Positions 1 to 6,147 of a stretch of DNA of 14,627 nt are shown here, one piece after another; within the stretch, counting starts at the first letter, position 1, and every line of letters begins with the position of its first letter. The stretch comes from Candidatus Saccharimonadota bacterium (GTDB taxonomy: Bacteria > Patescibacteriota > Saccharimonadia > Saccharimonadales > Saccharimonadaceae): assembly GCA_009778015.1 (NCBI GenBank), contig WRKS01000004.1, positions 1 to 14,627 of the forward strand, written 5' to 3'. The position numbers were made by a program, and so were the translations under genes. The notes under the pieces were generated by a model. It was not told the origin of the DNA and ran no database searches. It saw nothing but the letters and a program-made list of their open reading frames with translations.

Positions 1-293
1 TTGTGTGCGTCATCTGTGGTGCGGATAAAGTAGTCATACTCCGCCCCCAAGTCTTGCCAAAGCGCCCTAAACATTGTAGAATTCTGATCGCAGAGCTCTT
101 GCACCGGCACGCCAAGCTCTTTTGCCTTATTAGCCACCTTTTGGCCGTGCTCGTCCGTGCCGGTTTGCAAAAACGTAGTCTCGCCGCGCGAATTTTGGTA
201 GCGGGCAAAAACATCGGCCAGCAAAAAATCCAGCGCGTGGCCAACGTGCGGGGCGCCATTCAAGTATGCAATTGCTGTCGCTACATAATTCAT
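1..293 (-). CDS. metG: Methionyl-tRNA synthetase, N-terminal part (cut by window edge)
   Basis: Charges tRNA-Met with methionine in the cytoplasm. Only the first 97 residues are visible. They begin MNYVATAIAYLNGAPHVGH, which matches the class I synthetase opening with the HIGH-type signature as HVGH. A TGTDEHGQK block follows at about residues 42-50, highly characteristic of MetRS, where it lies in the Rossmann fold next to the active site. The catalytic domain continues beyond the left edge, so the KMSKS loop and anticodon domain cannot be checked. The ATG at 291-293 is chosen because the methionine-binding strand starts immediately after it. An extended -10 box ends only 7 bases upstream, and I see no Shine-Dalgarno sequence on a plausible transcript, so translation is probably leaderless. 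It is divergent from the transporter gene at 407. Confidence 0.96.
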   Translation of the reverse strand, partial: MNYVATAIAYLNGAPHVGHALDFLLADVFARYQNSRGETTFLQTGTDEHGQKVANKAKELGVPVQELCDQNSTMFRALWQDLGAEYDYFIRTTDDAH

Positions 294-300
294 CCCTTAC

Positions 301-309
301 AGTATAGCA
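301..309 (-). promoter_or_regulatory. Extended -10 promoter of metG
   Basis: On the minus strand TGCTATACT (TGn plus -10 hexamer TATACT at 301-306) ends 7 bases before the metG ATG. Transcription would therefore begin at or within a base or two of the start codon. No good -35 box is seen 17 bases upstream (TTTCAT is a poor match), which fits an extended -10 promoter. Confidence 0.55.
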
Positions 310-371
310 CAGACACGCCGCGCATGAAAGGCGAAACAGAGCCGAACACAGCCCGTATGGCCTAGTGTGGC

Positions 372-400
372 TTGTAAAACTCCGCCATTAGCCGTATAAT
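372..400 (+). promoter_or_regulatory. Promoter of the EamA-family transporter
   Basis: TTGTAA at 372-377, a 17-base spacer and a perfect TATAAT at 395-400. The gap to the ATG at 407 is 6 bases, so the expected transcription start coincides with the start codon. This decides the start: the in-frame GTG at 401 touches the -10 box and would not be transcribed. Confidence 0.7.
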
Positions 401-406
401 GTGCTT

Positions 407-1369
407 ATGTTTTGGATCGCATTAGTTTTGATTGTCGCTGGCGCCGGCTCAATCGGCGGGTTTGTGGACAACTACGCCGCCGATGTCGTCTTTAAGAAGA
501 ACCGCCCGGAAGTCTTTAAAGTCGTCAGCATTTTCGCATACGCCATCCTGATGCTGATTGCCGCCTGTGTCTTTGGCATAGAAAACATCGGTTTTTGGCA
601 CGCCTTGCTCTTTATTCTGGCCGGCTCGCTGGACGCGCTCGGCAACATCCCTTACTTCAAAGCGCTCAAATACGAAGAAACCACCAGTATCACTATTATC
701 CGCCAAATCGGGCCGGTGCTTGCCTTGATTATGGGCGTGATGTTCTTAAACCAAGCGATTACCTGGGTCCAGCTCATCGCCTTTCTCTTTATTCTCGGCG
801 CCGCCGGAGTGGTGGTCTTTGCCAAAAGTACGCGCGGCGCCAAATTTGAGTCGCGGATGATCGGCCTGATGCTGCTGGCGATTTTCATCTGGGTTGTCTC
901 GGACATCATTTTTGTCGCCGATTTTGTCAGCGCCTCCGAAACCAACCTCTTCACCGGCAACGGCATTTGGACAGCACTTTTCTGGTTTGCGCTCGGCAAA
1001 GGCAGTCTGCCGTTTGTGCTTGGCCTAACACTCAAATCTTGGCGCCGCCGCCTCAAACGCGTCTGGAAGGACAGCCCACGCCAGTTTACCCTCTCGGCGA
1101 TTGGCGGCAATCTGATTCGGGTGGCTACCGACGGTCTTTGGCGCTTTACCACCACTATCGCGCCGCTGGCCCTCGCCAGTGTGATCGGCAGCGTCACTAG
1201 GCTGCTCTTTACTTTTGGGTTTGGCCTCGCCTTTTCGCTAATCTGGCCAGTCTTTGGCCGCGAAACCGTCACCCGCAAAGCGGTCCTTTATCATCTTATC
1301 GGCGTGGTCTTGGCGGTAATCGGCGTGATTTTGTTGCAGGCCAATCTCGCCGATCCGTCGCATGGTTAG
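407..1369 (+). CDS. EamA-like (DMT superfamily) membrane transporter
   Basis: A 320-residue polytopic membrane protein with roughly ten hydrophobic segments and very few charged residues. It shows the two-fold pattern of the drug/metabolite transporter superfamily. The first half carries an EamA-type block at about residues 83-138: YFKALKYEE, then a proline-containing helix, then a small-residue-rich helix ending GAAGVVVF. The second half has an analogous block at about 251-311, ending in a glycine-rich helix. A strongly basic loop (SWRRRLKRVW, about 211-220) between the halves is probably cytoplasmic. The substrate cannot be told from sequence; family members export metabolites, amino acids or drugs. 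The ATG at 407 is preferred over the GTG at 401 because the -10 box ends at 400. The gene stands alone, divergent from metG and convergent with nifS-mnmA. Its TAG stop lies inside a 12-base palindrome (1364-1375), but no hairpin terminator with a T-tract is seen. Confidence 0.85.
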   Translation: MFWIALVLIVAGAGSIGGFVDNYAADVVFKKNRPEVFKVVSIFAYAILMLIAACVFGIENIGFWHALLFILAGSLDALGNIPYFKALKYEETTSITIIRQIGPVLALIMGVMFLNQAITWVQLIAFLFILGAAGVVVFAKSTRGAKFESRMIGLMLLAIFIWVVSDIIFVADFVSASETNLFTGNGIWTALFWFALGKGSLPFVLGLTLKSWRRRLKRVWKDSPRQFTLSAIGGNLIRVATDGLWRFTTTIAPLALASVIGSVTRLLFTFGFGLAFSLIWPVFGRETVTRKAVLYHLIGVVLAVIGVILLQANLADPSHG

Positions 1370-1405
1370 CTAACCTATCGCCCGACTAGCCGACCCACCA
1401 CGTTG

Positions 1406-3610
1406 CTAGACCACAAATCCGCCGCCTACGCAAGTGCCGGCGGCCGTATATACCACCACGGACTGCCCGCTCGCAGTCGCCCGCGACCGTCGCGCCAATC
1501 TAATCTTGACCGAACCGCCCTCAACCAAGTCGCCCTCTACTACAGCCGGGATTAGCTCGCCCAAATGCCGCGTCCTGACGCTTACCGTCTCGCCAACCTT
1601 TGCCATGCCGGCAGCCTTTGCCTCGCCAACCTTTACCACACTCGCAAACGCCGCGTCCAAGACATGCCAATCCACCAAAACCAACTCGTCCACCTCTTTT
1701 GGCCCACCCGTCCGCGCCACATAAATTATATTCTTGGCCGCGTCTTTGCCGGTCACATAATACGGCGCGCCGCCACCCAAATATAACCCATGCCGCTGCC
1801 CAATCGTGTAAAACGCCACACCCTTATGTTTGCCGACCACCTGACCTCCCTCGTCCACCACTTCGCCCGGCGTCTCGCTGATAAACTGGCCCAAAAATTC
1901 GGTCAAATCAGCGTCGCCAACAAAACACATCCCCATGGACTCCTTTTTGCCCGCCGTCCTCAACCCTTTCTCGCTCGCCAGTTTCTTTACTGCGCTTTTT
2001 TTATAATCGCCCAACGGAAAAATTGTCTTGCCCAGCGCTGCCTGCGGCATCCGATACAAAAAATAAGTTTGGTCTTTTGTCAAGTCTCGCGGCAGAGCCA
2101 GCTTGCCGTCCTTTATCTTGGCGTAGTGCCCGGTAGCAATCAAGTCCGCCCCCTCCGCCTCCGCACGCTCCAAAAATGCCTTAAATTTTATCCATTCATT
2201 ACACAATATATCCGGGTTGGGTGTCAAGCCCTTTTTGCTCTTGTCTACAAAAGTCTTGACAACTTGCCGGAAATATTGCTTTTCAAAATCCCAGACCTCA
2301 AAATCTATCCCCAACTTAGTCGCTACCCGCTTGGCGTCCGCCAAGTCCTCCTTCCAGGGGCAGCGCATCCCGGGCAAATCGCGCGACCAGTTGCGCATAT
2401 ACACGCCCTTCACCTCGTAACCCTGCTCCAAAAGCAACGCCGCCGAAACCGACGAGTCCACACCGCCCGAGAGCCCGACAATCACTTTCTTGCCTAGGCT
2501 CTTTTTAGAGCCCTTGCCTACGCCCTTCGCGGGACCCTCGCCCCAATGCCGCCGGTTTCGCTCGCGCAAAATCTCCTCGGCGATAATCTTGGCCGCCATT
2601 TTCACATTTTTCTCGTCGTTAAGCTTACCAAGAGATAGGCGCAAAGCCGACCCGCCCAAAACCTTGCTTACTTCTCGCTTGCTGGCCGAGCAGGCCGCAC
2701 CGGTCCCCACCAAAACGCCGCGCTCCTCTAGAGCAAAGACCAATCTCTCGGCATCCAGTCCCGTTTCAATAATCAAAAACCCGGCATTTTGCTGCTTATT
2801 GTCAAACAAGAATGAGGCGCCAGCGCCCTGTTGTTTTGCGAGAGAAGAATTAAATTCTTGTTTGAATATATTTTTTAGATTTGTCAAGCGCTTGCGCTCT
2901 GTCTCGGCGCCTTCTTGCGCCCGCGTCAAAGCCGCGGCAAAGCCCACCACACCGGCCACATTCTCGGTGCCACTCCGGAGCCCCGACTCTTGCCCACCGC
3001 CCCGCACCAGCGGCTTTAGCTCCAAACCAGAACGCACATACAACGCCCCCACCTGCTTGGGGCCATAAATCTTGCCGCTGTTTAATGTCATCATGTCTAC
3101 CCCCAGCCGCGCCACATTCAACTTGATAGTTGCCGCCGCTTGGCTAGCGTCCACATGCAACAGCGCCCCAACCGCTTGCGCCGCCGCCTTTAACTCGGAT
3201 ACCGCCCGCATCAAACCAGTCTCGCTATTGACCAACGAAATGCTAATTACTTCTACCTCGCCCGCCCGCAATTCCGCGACTGTTCGGTGCGCCAAAATGC
3301 TTGGGTGCTCGTCGTCGTAGGTAAACACTCGCTTAAACCCGCCTAACGCCAACTGGTTGGCCTCACTAGCTCCGGCGGTCAAAATGATATTAGCCGGCTT
3401 TGCGCCGACCGCCCGGGCAATCTCGCCCCTCGCCGCCTCATACGCCTCGCGCACATCCACCGCGGCAGAGTAAGGCGCCGACGGATTATAAAAATTATCG
3501 CCCAAATACGGCGCCATGGCAAAAGCAGCCGCCCCAGATACTGGTGTCGCCGCCGCATGATCCAAGTAAATCACATCCTCAGCAAAAGCTTTATTGGCCG
3601 TAGATTTCAC
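1406..3610 (-). CDS. mnmA: Fused cysteine desulfurase (NifS/IscS-like) - tRNA 2-thiouridylase MnmA
   Basis: A 734-residue fusion joining sulfur mobilisation to tRNA wobble-uridine 2-thiolation. Residues about 13-350 are a class V PLP-dependent cysteine desulfurase: IYLDHAAATP at the start, EH at 101-102 (PLP-stacking His), HVDASQ at 152-157, the Schiff-base Lys180 in SGKIYGPK, GGGQESGLRSGTENVAG at 204-220, and the persulfide-forming Cys307 in GTGAACSAS. A basic, glycine-rich linker (about 356-374) leads to MnmA. This has the PP-loop SGGVDSS at 381-387, TPNPDILC with catalytic Cys470, GHYAKI, GMCFVG with the second cysteine Cys562, and YTIGQRHGL at 601-609. All key catalytic residues of both halves are visible. 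One oddity is that the usual His just before the PLP lysine is Gly179. Elsewhere MnmA receives sulfur from IscS through Tus proteins or from a neighbouring desulfurase (as in Bacillus); a fusion would permit direct transfer (inference). The GTG at 3610 overlaps the upstream gene by 20 bases. The GTG at 3574, just before IYLDHAA, is an equally plausible start and would give 722 residues. Confidence 0.96.
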   Translation of the reverse strand: MKSTANKAFAEDVIYLDHAAATPVSGAAAFAMAPYLGDNFYNPSAPYSAAVDVREAYEAARGEIARAVGAKPANIILTAGASEANQLALGGFKRVFTYDDEHPSILAHRTVAELRAGEVEVISISLVNSETGLMRAVSELKAAAQAVGALLHVDASQAAATIKLNVARLGVDMMTLNSGKIYGPKQVGALYVRSGLELKPLVRGGGQESGLRSGTENVAGVVGFAAALTRAQEGAETERKRLTNLKNIFKQEFNSSLAKQQGAGASFLFDNKQQNAGFLIIETGLDAERLVFALEERGVLVGTGAACSASKREVSKVLGGSALRLSLGKLNDEKNVKMAAKIIAEEILRERNRRHWGEGPAKGVGKGSKKSLGKKVIVGLSGGVDSSVSAALLLEQGYEVKGVYMRNWSRDLPGMRCPWKEDLADAKRVATKLGIDFEVWDFEKQYFRQVVKTFVDKSKKGLTPNPDILCNEWIKFKAFLERAEAEGADLIATGHYAKIKDGKLALPRDLTKDQTYFLYRMPQAALGKTIFPLGDYKKSAVKKLASEKGLRTAGKKESMGMCFVGDADLTEFLGQFISETPGEVVDEGGQVVGKHKGVAFYTIGQRHGLYLGGGAPYYVTGKDAAKNIIYVARTGGPKEVDELVLVDWHVLDAAFASVVKVGEAKAAGMAKVGETVSVRTRHLGELIPAVVEGDLVEGGSVKIRLARRSRATASGQSVVVYTAAGTCVGGGFVV

Positions 3611-3914
3611 GTTTCACCTCGCGCAAATACTTTCTAGTTGCGCGCGTGAAGTTCTTGAGCTCTGGCCCGGCCAAGACCGTGTTCGGCTGCCCAACTTGCT
3701 TTTTGATCACTTGCCCACCAGATACAATATATCGCACCGTTTGCCGCTTGGCGAGACCGTATTCGTCGGTCCATTCCTCGTGCCAAAACCATTCGGTCGG
3801 CGTGTGGCAAAAGAACTCGCGGCGTCGCCCCTCGGGCAAGGCGCCAAAAATCTTCGCTCCCACCGCGCTTTCTAGGTTAACCAGCCGTTCGCGTTGTTTT
3901 GCTAAACCAAACAT
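3591..3914 (-). CDS. Unknown small protein in the nifS-mnmA operon
   Basis: A 107-residue soluble protein that I do not recognise. It is rich in Arg/Lys and in aromatic residues. The centre carries EFFCHTPTEWFWHEEW, an unusually Trp/Phe/His-rich stretch with one cysteine, followed by a predicted beta segment (TVRYIVSGGQVIKKQ) and a basic C-terminal helix (RATRKYLREVKREIYG). No signal peptide or membrane segment is seen. It has a good Shine-Dalgarno (TAGGAG, then a short spacer AAAAGC) before the ATG at 3914, which lies inside the 3' end of the preceding gene. Its own 3' end overlaps the start of the fusion gene by 20 bases. Such double overlap implies translational coupling and a shared transcript. 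A role linked to sulfur transfer or tRNA modification is suggested only by position. Confidence 0.75.
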   Translation of the reverse strand: MFGLAKQRERLVNLESAVGAKIFGALPEGRRREFFCHTPTEWFWHEEWTDEYGLAKRQTVRYIVSGGQVIKKQVGQPNTVLAGPELKNFTRATRKYLREVKREIYGQ

Positions 3915-4131
3915 GCTTTTCTCCTATTTTCTTGACCCTCAGCGCCTCCACCTCGTTGCCAATGCGCAAAATCTCTAGTATCATATCGTTTTCCGACACC
4001 ACGGCCTCCCGCGTCGCTTGACCCGGCATAATCACTGTTTTGCCGCTAATCGCCGTTTTTTGCACCGCAAAAGCCGCGGTCGGTTCGGCGCTAGTCGCCT
4101 GCCAGTTGGGAATCTGAAACTCTGTCTTCAT
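3877..4131 (-). CDS. Unknown small protein, first gene of the nifS-mnmA operon
   Basis: An 84-residue protein without recognisable family, beginning MKTEFQIPNWQ. The first 40 residues are low in charge and resemble a loose or beta-rich segment. The second half (VSENDMILEILRIGNEVEALRVKKIGEKHVWF) looks like a helix followed by a strand. Support for it being real comes from context: a consensus promoter points at its ATG, it is the only possible first gene of the operon, and the next gene starts within it with a 38-base overlap. The -10 box ends 6 bases before the ATG, so although GGAGGT sits directly before the ATG, that sequence probably lies outside the transcript and the gene may be leaderless. 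If instead this reading frame is not translated, the promoter would give the 107-residue gene a leader of about 215 bases. Confidence 0.62.
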   Translation of the reverse strand: MKTEFQIPNWQATSAEPTAAFAVQKTAISGKTVIMPGQATREAVVSENDMILEILRIGNEVEALRVKKIGEKHVWFSKTTRTAG

Positions 4132-4137
4132 ACCTCC

Positions 4138-4166
4138 ATTGTATCACAAAATGCTTAAGTTGTCAA
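4138..4166 (-). promoter_or_regulatory. Consensus promoter of the nifS-mnmA operon
   Basis: On the minus strand TTGACA (4161-4166), a 17-base spacer and TACAAT (4138-4143). The gap to the ATG at 4131 is 6 bases (GGAGGT). The spacing is ideal for a housekeeping sigma factor. One copy of the AAGAATAATCC motif sits three bases upstream of the -35 box. Confidence 0.8.
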
Positions 4167-4169
4167 GGG

Positions 4170-4270
4170 TAAGAATAATCCCTATAGGCCATAAAATAGC
4201 CCCGCCCCTAGACTAAGAATAATCCCCCGCCGGAAAGCGAGGGTTGATTCTTAGCGGAGGATTATTCTTA
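4170..4270. repeat. Three-copy AAGAATAATCC motif, candidate operator cluster
   Basis: TAAGAATAATCCC occurs at 4170-4182 and again at 4214-4226 on the plus strand, 44 bases apart. Its reverse complement GGATTATTCTTA is at 4259-4270. A fourth partial inverted copy (GATTCTTAG) is at 4246-4254. The second and third copies form perfect 12-base inverted arms around a 32-base centre. All lie between the end of the 222-residue gene and the -35 box of the nifS-mnmA operon. They could be binding sites for a regulator, or part of a 3' structure of the upstream transcript. No T-tract terminator was found here for the 222-residue gene apart from a weak 4-base stem followed by five T's near 4325-4341. Confidence 0.6.
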
Positions 4271-4345
4271 CTGCGTGCGGTACGGGCAATATCTCAAACC
4301 ACCTTGATAAAGCAGGAAGCCCTTAAGAAAAAGCTCTTAGCTATA

Positions 4346-5014
4346 TCAGTGGGCGGTAGCGAGCGCCGATTTTGGGGTGCCGGTGTCAAACGCCGCATAA
4401 TTCGCTCGGCCGTCGGTAGTTTCAGTTACTTCAGACGCATTGCTGTTAGCTTCTTGCGCGATGCTCGCGACCTCTGCCGCGTAGCCCAACAGATATTCGT
4501 TAATCTGGTACGCCAATAGCAACGCGGTCGCGTTATCGCCACACTCGGCAGTGATCCGCAATTGCCTGCCTTGAATCTTTTGGTAGCGGTTCTTGCTGAC
4601 TTCGGGGCCCCTCCGGCCATGGTCTTTGTTGCAAGTGATATGCGTTATCTTACAGCCTTGGCTGTCAAACATATGGCTTATGCTTGCGTGGCTGAACTCT
4701 TTAGGTTCGCCCTCTGAATCAAGTGTGGTTCGGACAAACACGCTAAACGAAAAAATCGCTTTGTTGTGGAGTTCGTCTTGCTTCAGCCCGCGCTTACTCG
4801 CGCGTGACTTTTTGACATGGTACAACTCGTTTACCGTCGCCTGGCTACCGCCCGCATAAACACGGGCCTCGCCTTGCGCGGCCAGCAGCGCCTCAGTCGT
4901 GCGCTTCAAAAAGTGATAGTCGCCGCTGACATCGGAACTCTCGTTCCGAGCTATTGTCATTACCGGAAAGGCCTCTTTGCGGCTGCGTTTAGGTTTCGGG
5001 GTCATTCTTGGCAT
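4346..5014 (-). CDS. Unknown 222-residue soluble protein
   Basis: I do not recognise this protein. It starts with a basic, probably disordered segment (MPRMTPKPKRSRKEA). A mixed alpha/beta body follows, with notable stretches at about 88-96 (FSFSVFVRT), about 107-117 (EFSHASISHMF), a CKITHITC pair of cysteines at about 121-128, and a hydrophobic Ala/Leu-rich helix (ALLLAYQINEYLLGYAAEVASIAQ) at about 164-187. The tail is hydrophilic, rich in Thr, Ser and Asn. No signal peptide or clear membrane helix is seen. It has strong expression signals: a perfect consensus promoter, a leader of about 90 bases with three hairpins, and AAGGAGAG nine bases before the ATG. It is flanked by same-strand genes but has its own promoter. 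An internal ATG four codons in is also possible. Existence as a gene is well supported; function is open. Confidence 0.8.
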   Translation of the reverse strand: MPRMTPKPKRSRKEAFPVMTIARNESSDVSGDYHFLKRTTEALLAAQGEARVYAGGSQATVNELYHVKKSRASKRGLKQDELHNKAIFSFSVFVRTTLDSEGEPKEFSHASISHMFDSQGCKITHITCNKDHGRRGPEVSKNRYQKIQGRQLRITAECGDNATALLLAYQINEYLLGYAAEVASIAQEANSNASEVTETTDGRANYAAFDTGTPKSALATAH

Positions 5015-5104
5015 AAATATAATCTCTCCTTTTAAGGTAATTTAGGGGCATAGCCCCACCAGTTTCGCTAGGCTCTCGCCTAACCACCCCGTTTTCTCGG
5101 GGTT
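5015..5104 (-). ncRNA. Three-hairpin 5' leader of the 222-residue gene
   Basis: From the expected transcription start near 5104 the leader can form three consecutive short hairpins. In transcript order they are CCCCG/CGGGG (5098-5102 with 5087-5091), TAGGC/GCCTA closed by a GAGA tetraloop (5078-5082 with 5069-5073), and GGGGC/GCCCC with a 3-base loop (5053-5057 with 5045-5049). AAGGAGAG then leads to the ATG. A weak CCTT/AAGG pairing could cover the ribosome-binding site. I recognise no known riboswitch class; this is a candidate regulatory leader. Confidence 0.45.
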
Positions 5105-5110
5105 AAGCAC

Positions 5111-5139
5111 ATTATATCATACCATAGGCGTTATGTCAA
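5111..5139 (-). promoter_or_regulatory. Perfect consensus promoter of the 222-residue gene
   Basis: On the minus strand TTGACA (5134-5139), a 17-base spacer and TATAAT (5111-5116), with TG one base before the -10. Every position matches the housekeeping consensus, so this should be a strong promoter. Confidence 0.85.
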
Positions 5140-5174
5140 TACCTTACACCCAGACCAGCCCACTTTACGCCAAT

Positions 5175-5222
5175 CCTTCGCGCCGCGGGCAAAAAGCCCT
5201 TCGCACCGCGGACAAAAAGACC
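5175..5222. repeat. Imperfect 25-base direct duplication
   Basis: The sequence at 5175-5199 (starting CCTTCGCGCCGCGGGC, then AAAAAGCCC) recurs at 5198-5222 with three differences and a period of 23 bases. It lies downstream of the LPXTG gene terminator on the minus strand. Each copy carries a five-base T-run on the minus strand, so it may extend the terminator region. Confidence 0.6.
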
Positions 5223-5249
5223 GCCCCCGAGGAATCAATCCTCGGGGGC
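5214..5249 (-). terminator. Rho-independent terminator of the LPXTG protein gene
   Basis: An 11-base-pair GC-rich stem (GCCCCCGAGGA at 5223-5233 paired with TCCTCGGGGGC at 5239-5249) has a 5-base loop. On the minus strand it is followed by GGTC and then TTTTT (5214-5218). It lies about 40 bases beyond the stop codon. Confidence 0.85.
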
Positions 5250-5287
5250 TGCCTCAAAGCTTAAGCCCACTTTTTAGGCGACCAAGC

Positions 5288-5941
5288 TTATTTCTTTCGG
5301 CTAACAATCATGTAACCAGCAGCGGTTGCAAGTGCACCGGCACCTGCAGCTACGCCTACAACTGCACCTGGGCCTGTGTCTGGCAAGTTGCCACCACAGT
5401 CCTTGGTGATGTTCACAGTAGCGTTAGCGGTAGTAAAACCGGTAGTCCACTGTAGGACAGTTGAGCCCTTTGGATAGTCAGCCTTGCGGAATGCAACGCT
5501 CACTGGAATGCTGTTACGGCCACAAACCAACTTCGTAGCGTCAATGTTCGCCTTGAAGTCAATAGTTGCTTGATCACCCGCGTCGTAAAGACCGATGTTC
5601 AAACCTTGTGGAGCGGTGATGTTGTCAGTTGTTGCCAACTGGCCGTTCACACGCTTGTTAGTAACTGCAGTTGTACCCGAAGCAAAGCTTAGGGCCTGTG
5701 GCATCGTTACGAAAGCCACGAGTTGGGTTGTTGCGCTGTCTGTGTTCCGCACAGTGGCACGCACTGAAATAGAACCTACCGACTTCGCCTCAACCTCTGT
5801 TTGGTACTGACCGTTTGAGGTGTTCAAAATGTTCACACCAACCGTCATACCGTTTGCGCTTGTGCTAGCGGCTGATACCGGAGCTGCTGTAACAGCGGCA
5901 GCGGCAAGAGCCAAACCAGCGATAGATAGAACTTTCTTCAT
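5288..5941 (-). CDS. LPXTG-type secreted surface protein
   Basis: A 217-residue exported protein. A Sec signal peptide is evident: MKK, a hydrophobic stretch to about residue 20, and cleavage near PVSA-A (about 24-25). The mature part (about 26-180) is Thr/Val/Ala-rich with a beta-sandwich look and two cysteines, Cys140 and Cys182, that could form a disulfide. At 186-190 is LPDTG, followed by a Gly/Ala-rich hydrophobic segment (about 191-213) and the charged tail SRKK. This is the classic sorting signal read by sortase, which cleaves between Thr and Gly and links the protein to the envelope. The start at 5941 is chosen because it begins the signal peptide and has AGGGAG about eight bases upstream; extending to 6004 would add 21 residues that spoil the signal. 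Its own promoter and strong terminator make it a single-gene unit. Its role is unknown; adhesion or coat formation is possible. Confidence 0.9.
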   Translation of the reverse strand: MKKVLSIAGLALAAAAVTAAPVSAASTSANGMTVGVNILNTSNGQYQTEVEAKSVGSISVRATVRNTDSATTQLVAFVTMPQALSFASGTTAVTNKRVNGQLATTDNITAPQGLNIGLYDAGDQATIDFKANIDATKLVCGRNSIPVSVAFRKADYPKGSTVLQWTTGFTTANATVNITKDCGGNLPDTGPGAVVGVAAGAGALATAAGYMIVSRKK

Positions 5942-5975
5942 AGTTTTCTCCCTTTCTCTTATAGTTATATACTCT

Positions 5976-6004
5976 AAAATAACACACAATATTGCTATTT
6001 CCAA
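5976..6004 (-). promoter_or_regulatory. Possible promoter of the LPXTG protein gene
   Basis: On the minus strand TTGGAA (5999-6004), a 17-base spacer and TGtTATTTT with the -10 at 5976-5981. Each hexamer matches 4 of 6 consensus bases, and a TG extension adds support. The AT-rich surroundings allow alternatives such as TATATA or TATAAC closer to the gene. Confidence 0.4.
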
Positions 6005-6036
6005 ACTTTGTTAGCCGAATTTTTAAGAAATAGCAA
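5992..6036. repeat. 10-base inverted repeat at the LPXTG gene promoter
   Basis: TTGCTATTTC at 5992-6001 and GAAATAGCAA at 6027-6036 are perfect inverted copies separated by 25 bases. The proximal arm overlaps the proposed -35 box, so it is a candidate operator. It could equally be chance in an AT-rich stretch. Confidence 0.4.
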
Positions 6037-6083
6037 CCACCAAGTTAGATTTATACACACAAATTATAATTATATTTGGGTTT

Positions 6084-6107
6084 GGGGAGAGCCGTGAGGC
6101 TCCCCCC
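6084..6107 (-). terminator. Hairpin downstream of the Ig-repeat lipoprotein gene (weak terminator)
   Basis: GGGGAGAGCC (6084-6093) pairs with GGCTCCCCCC (6098-6107) around a GTGA loop, giving a stem of about ten pairs with one G-T pair on the minus strand. It lies about 40 bases beyond the stop codon. No run of T's follows on the minus strand, so termination may be partial or the hairpin may only stabilise the mRNA 3' end. Confidence 0.45.
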
Positions 6108-6147
6108 GAGTATTGCATACCCAAATGTGCTAAAGTGTTTTGTAATC

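Noticed and set aside
3..365. Open frame of 120 codons on the plus strand at the left edge
   Set aside because: It is antisense to the clear MetRS N-terminus and crosses its promoter; the translation has no coherent domain.
652..1278. Long minus-strand frame (208 codons) inside the EamA transporter
   Set aside because: Antisense shadow of a well-supported membrane protein; its composition is Arg/Ser-rich as expected for the complement of transmembrane codons.
1790..2497. 235-codon plus-strand frame within nifS-mnmA
   Set aside because: Antisense to the MnmA domain with catalytic motifs on the other strand; no start signals.
4132..4270. Miniature transposon suggested by the 12-base inverted arms
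   Set aside because: No target-site duplication or second genomic copy is visible, and the third direct copy next to a promoter fits regulatory sites better.
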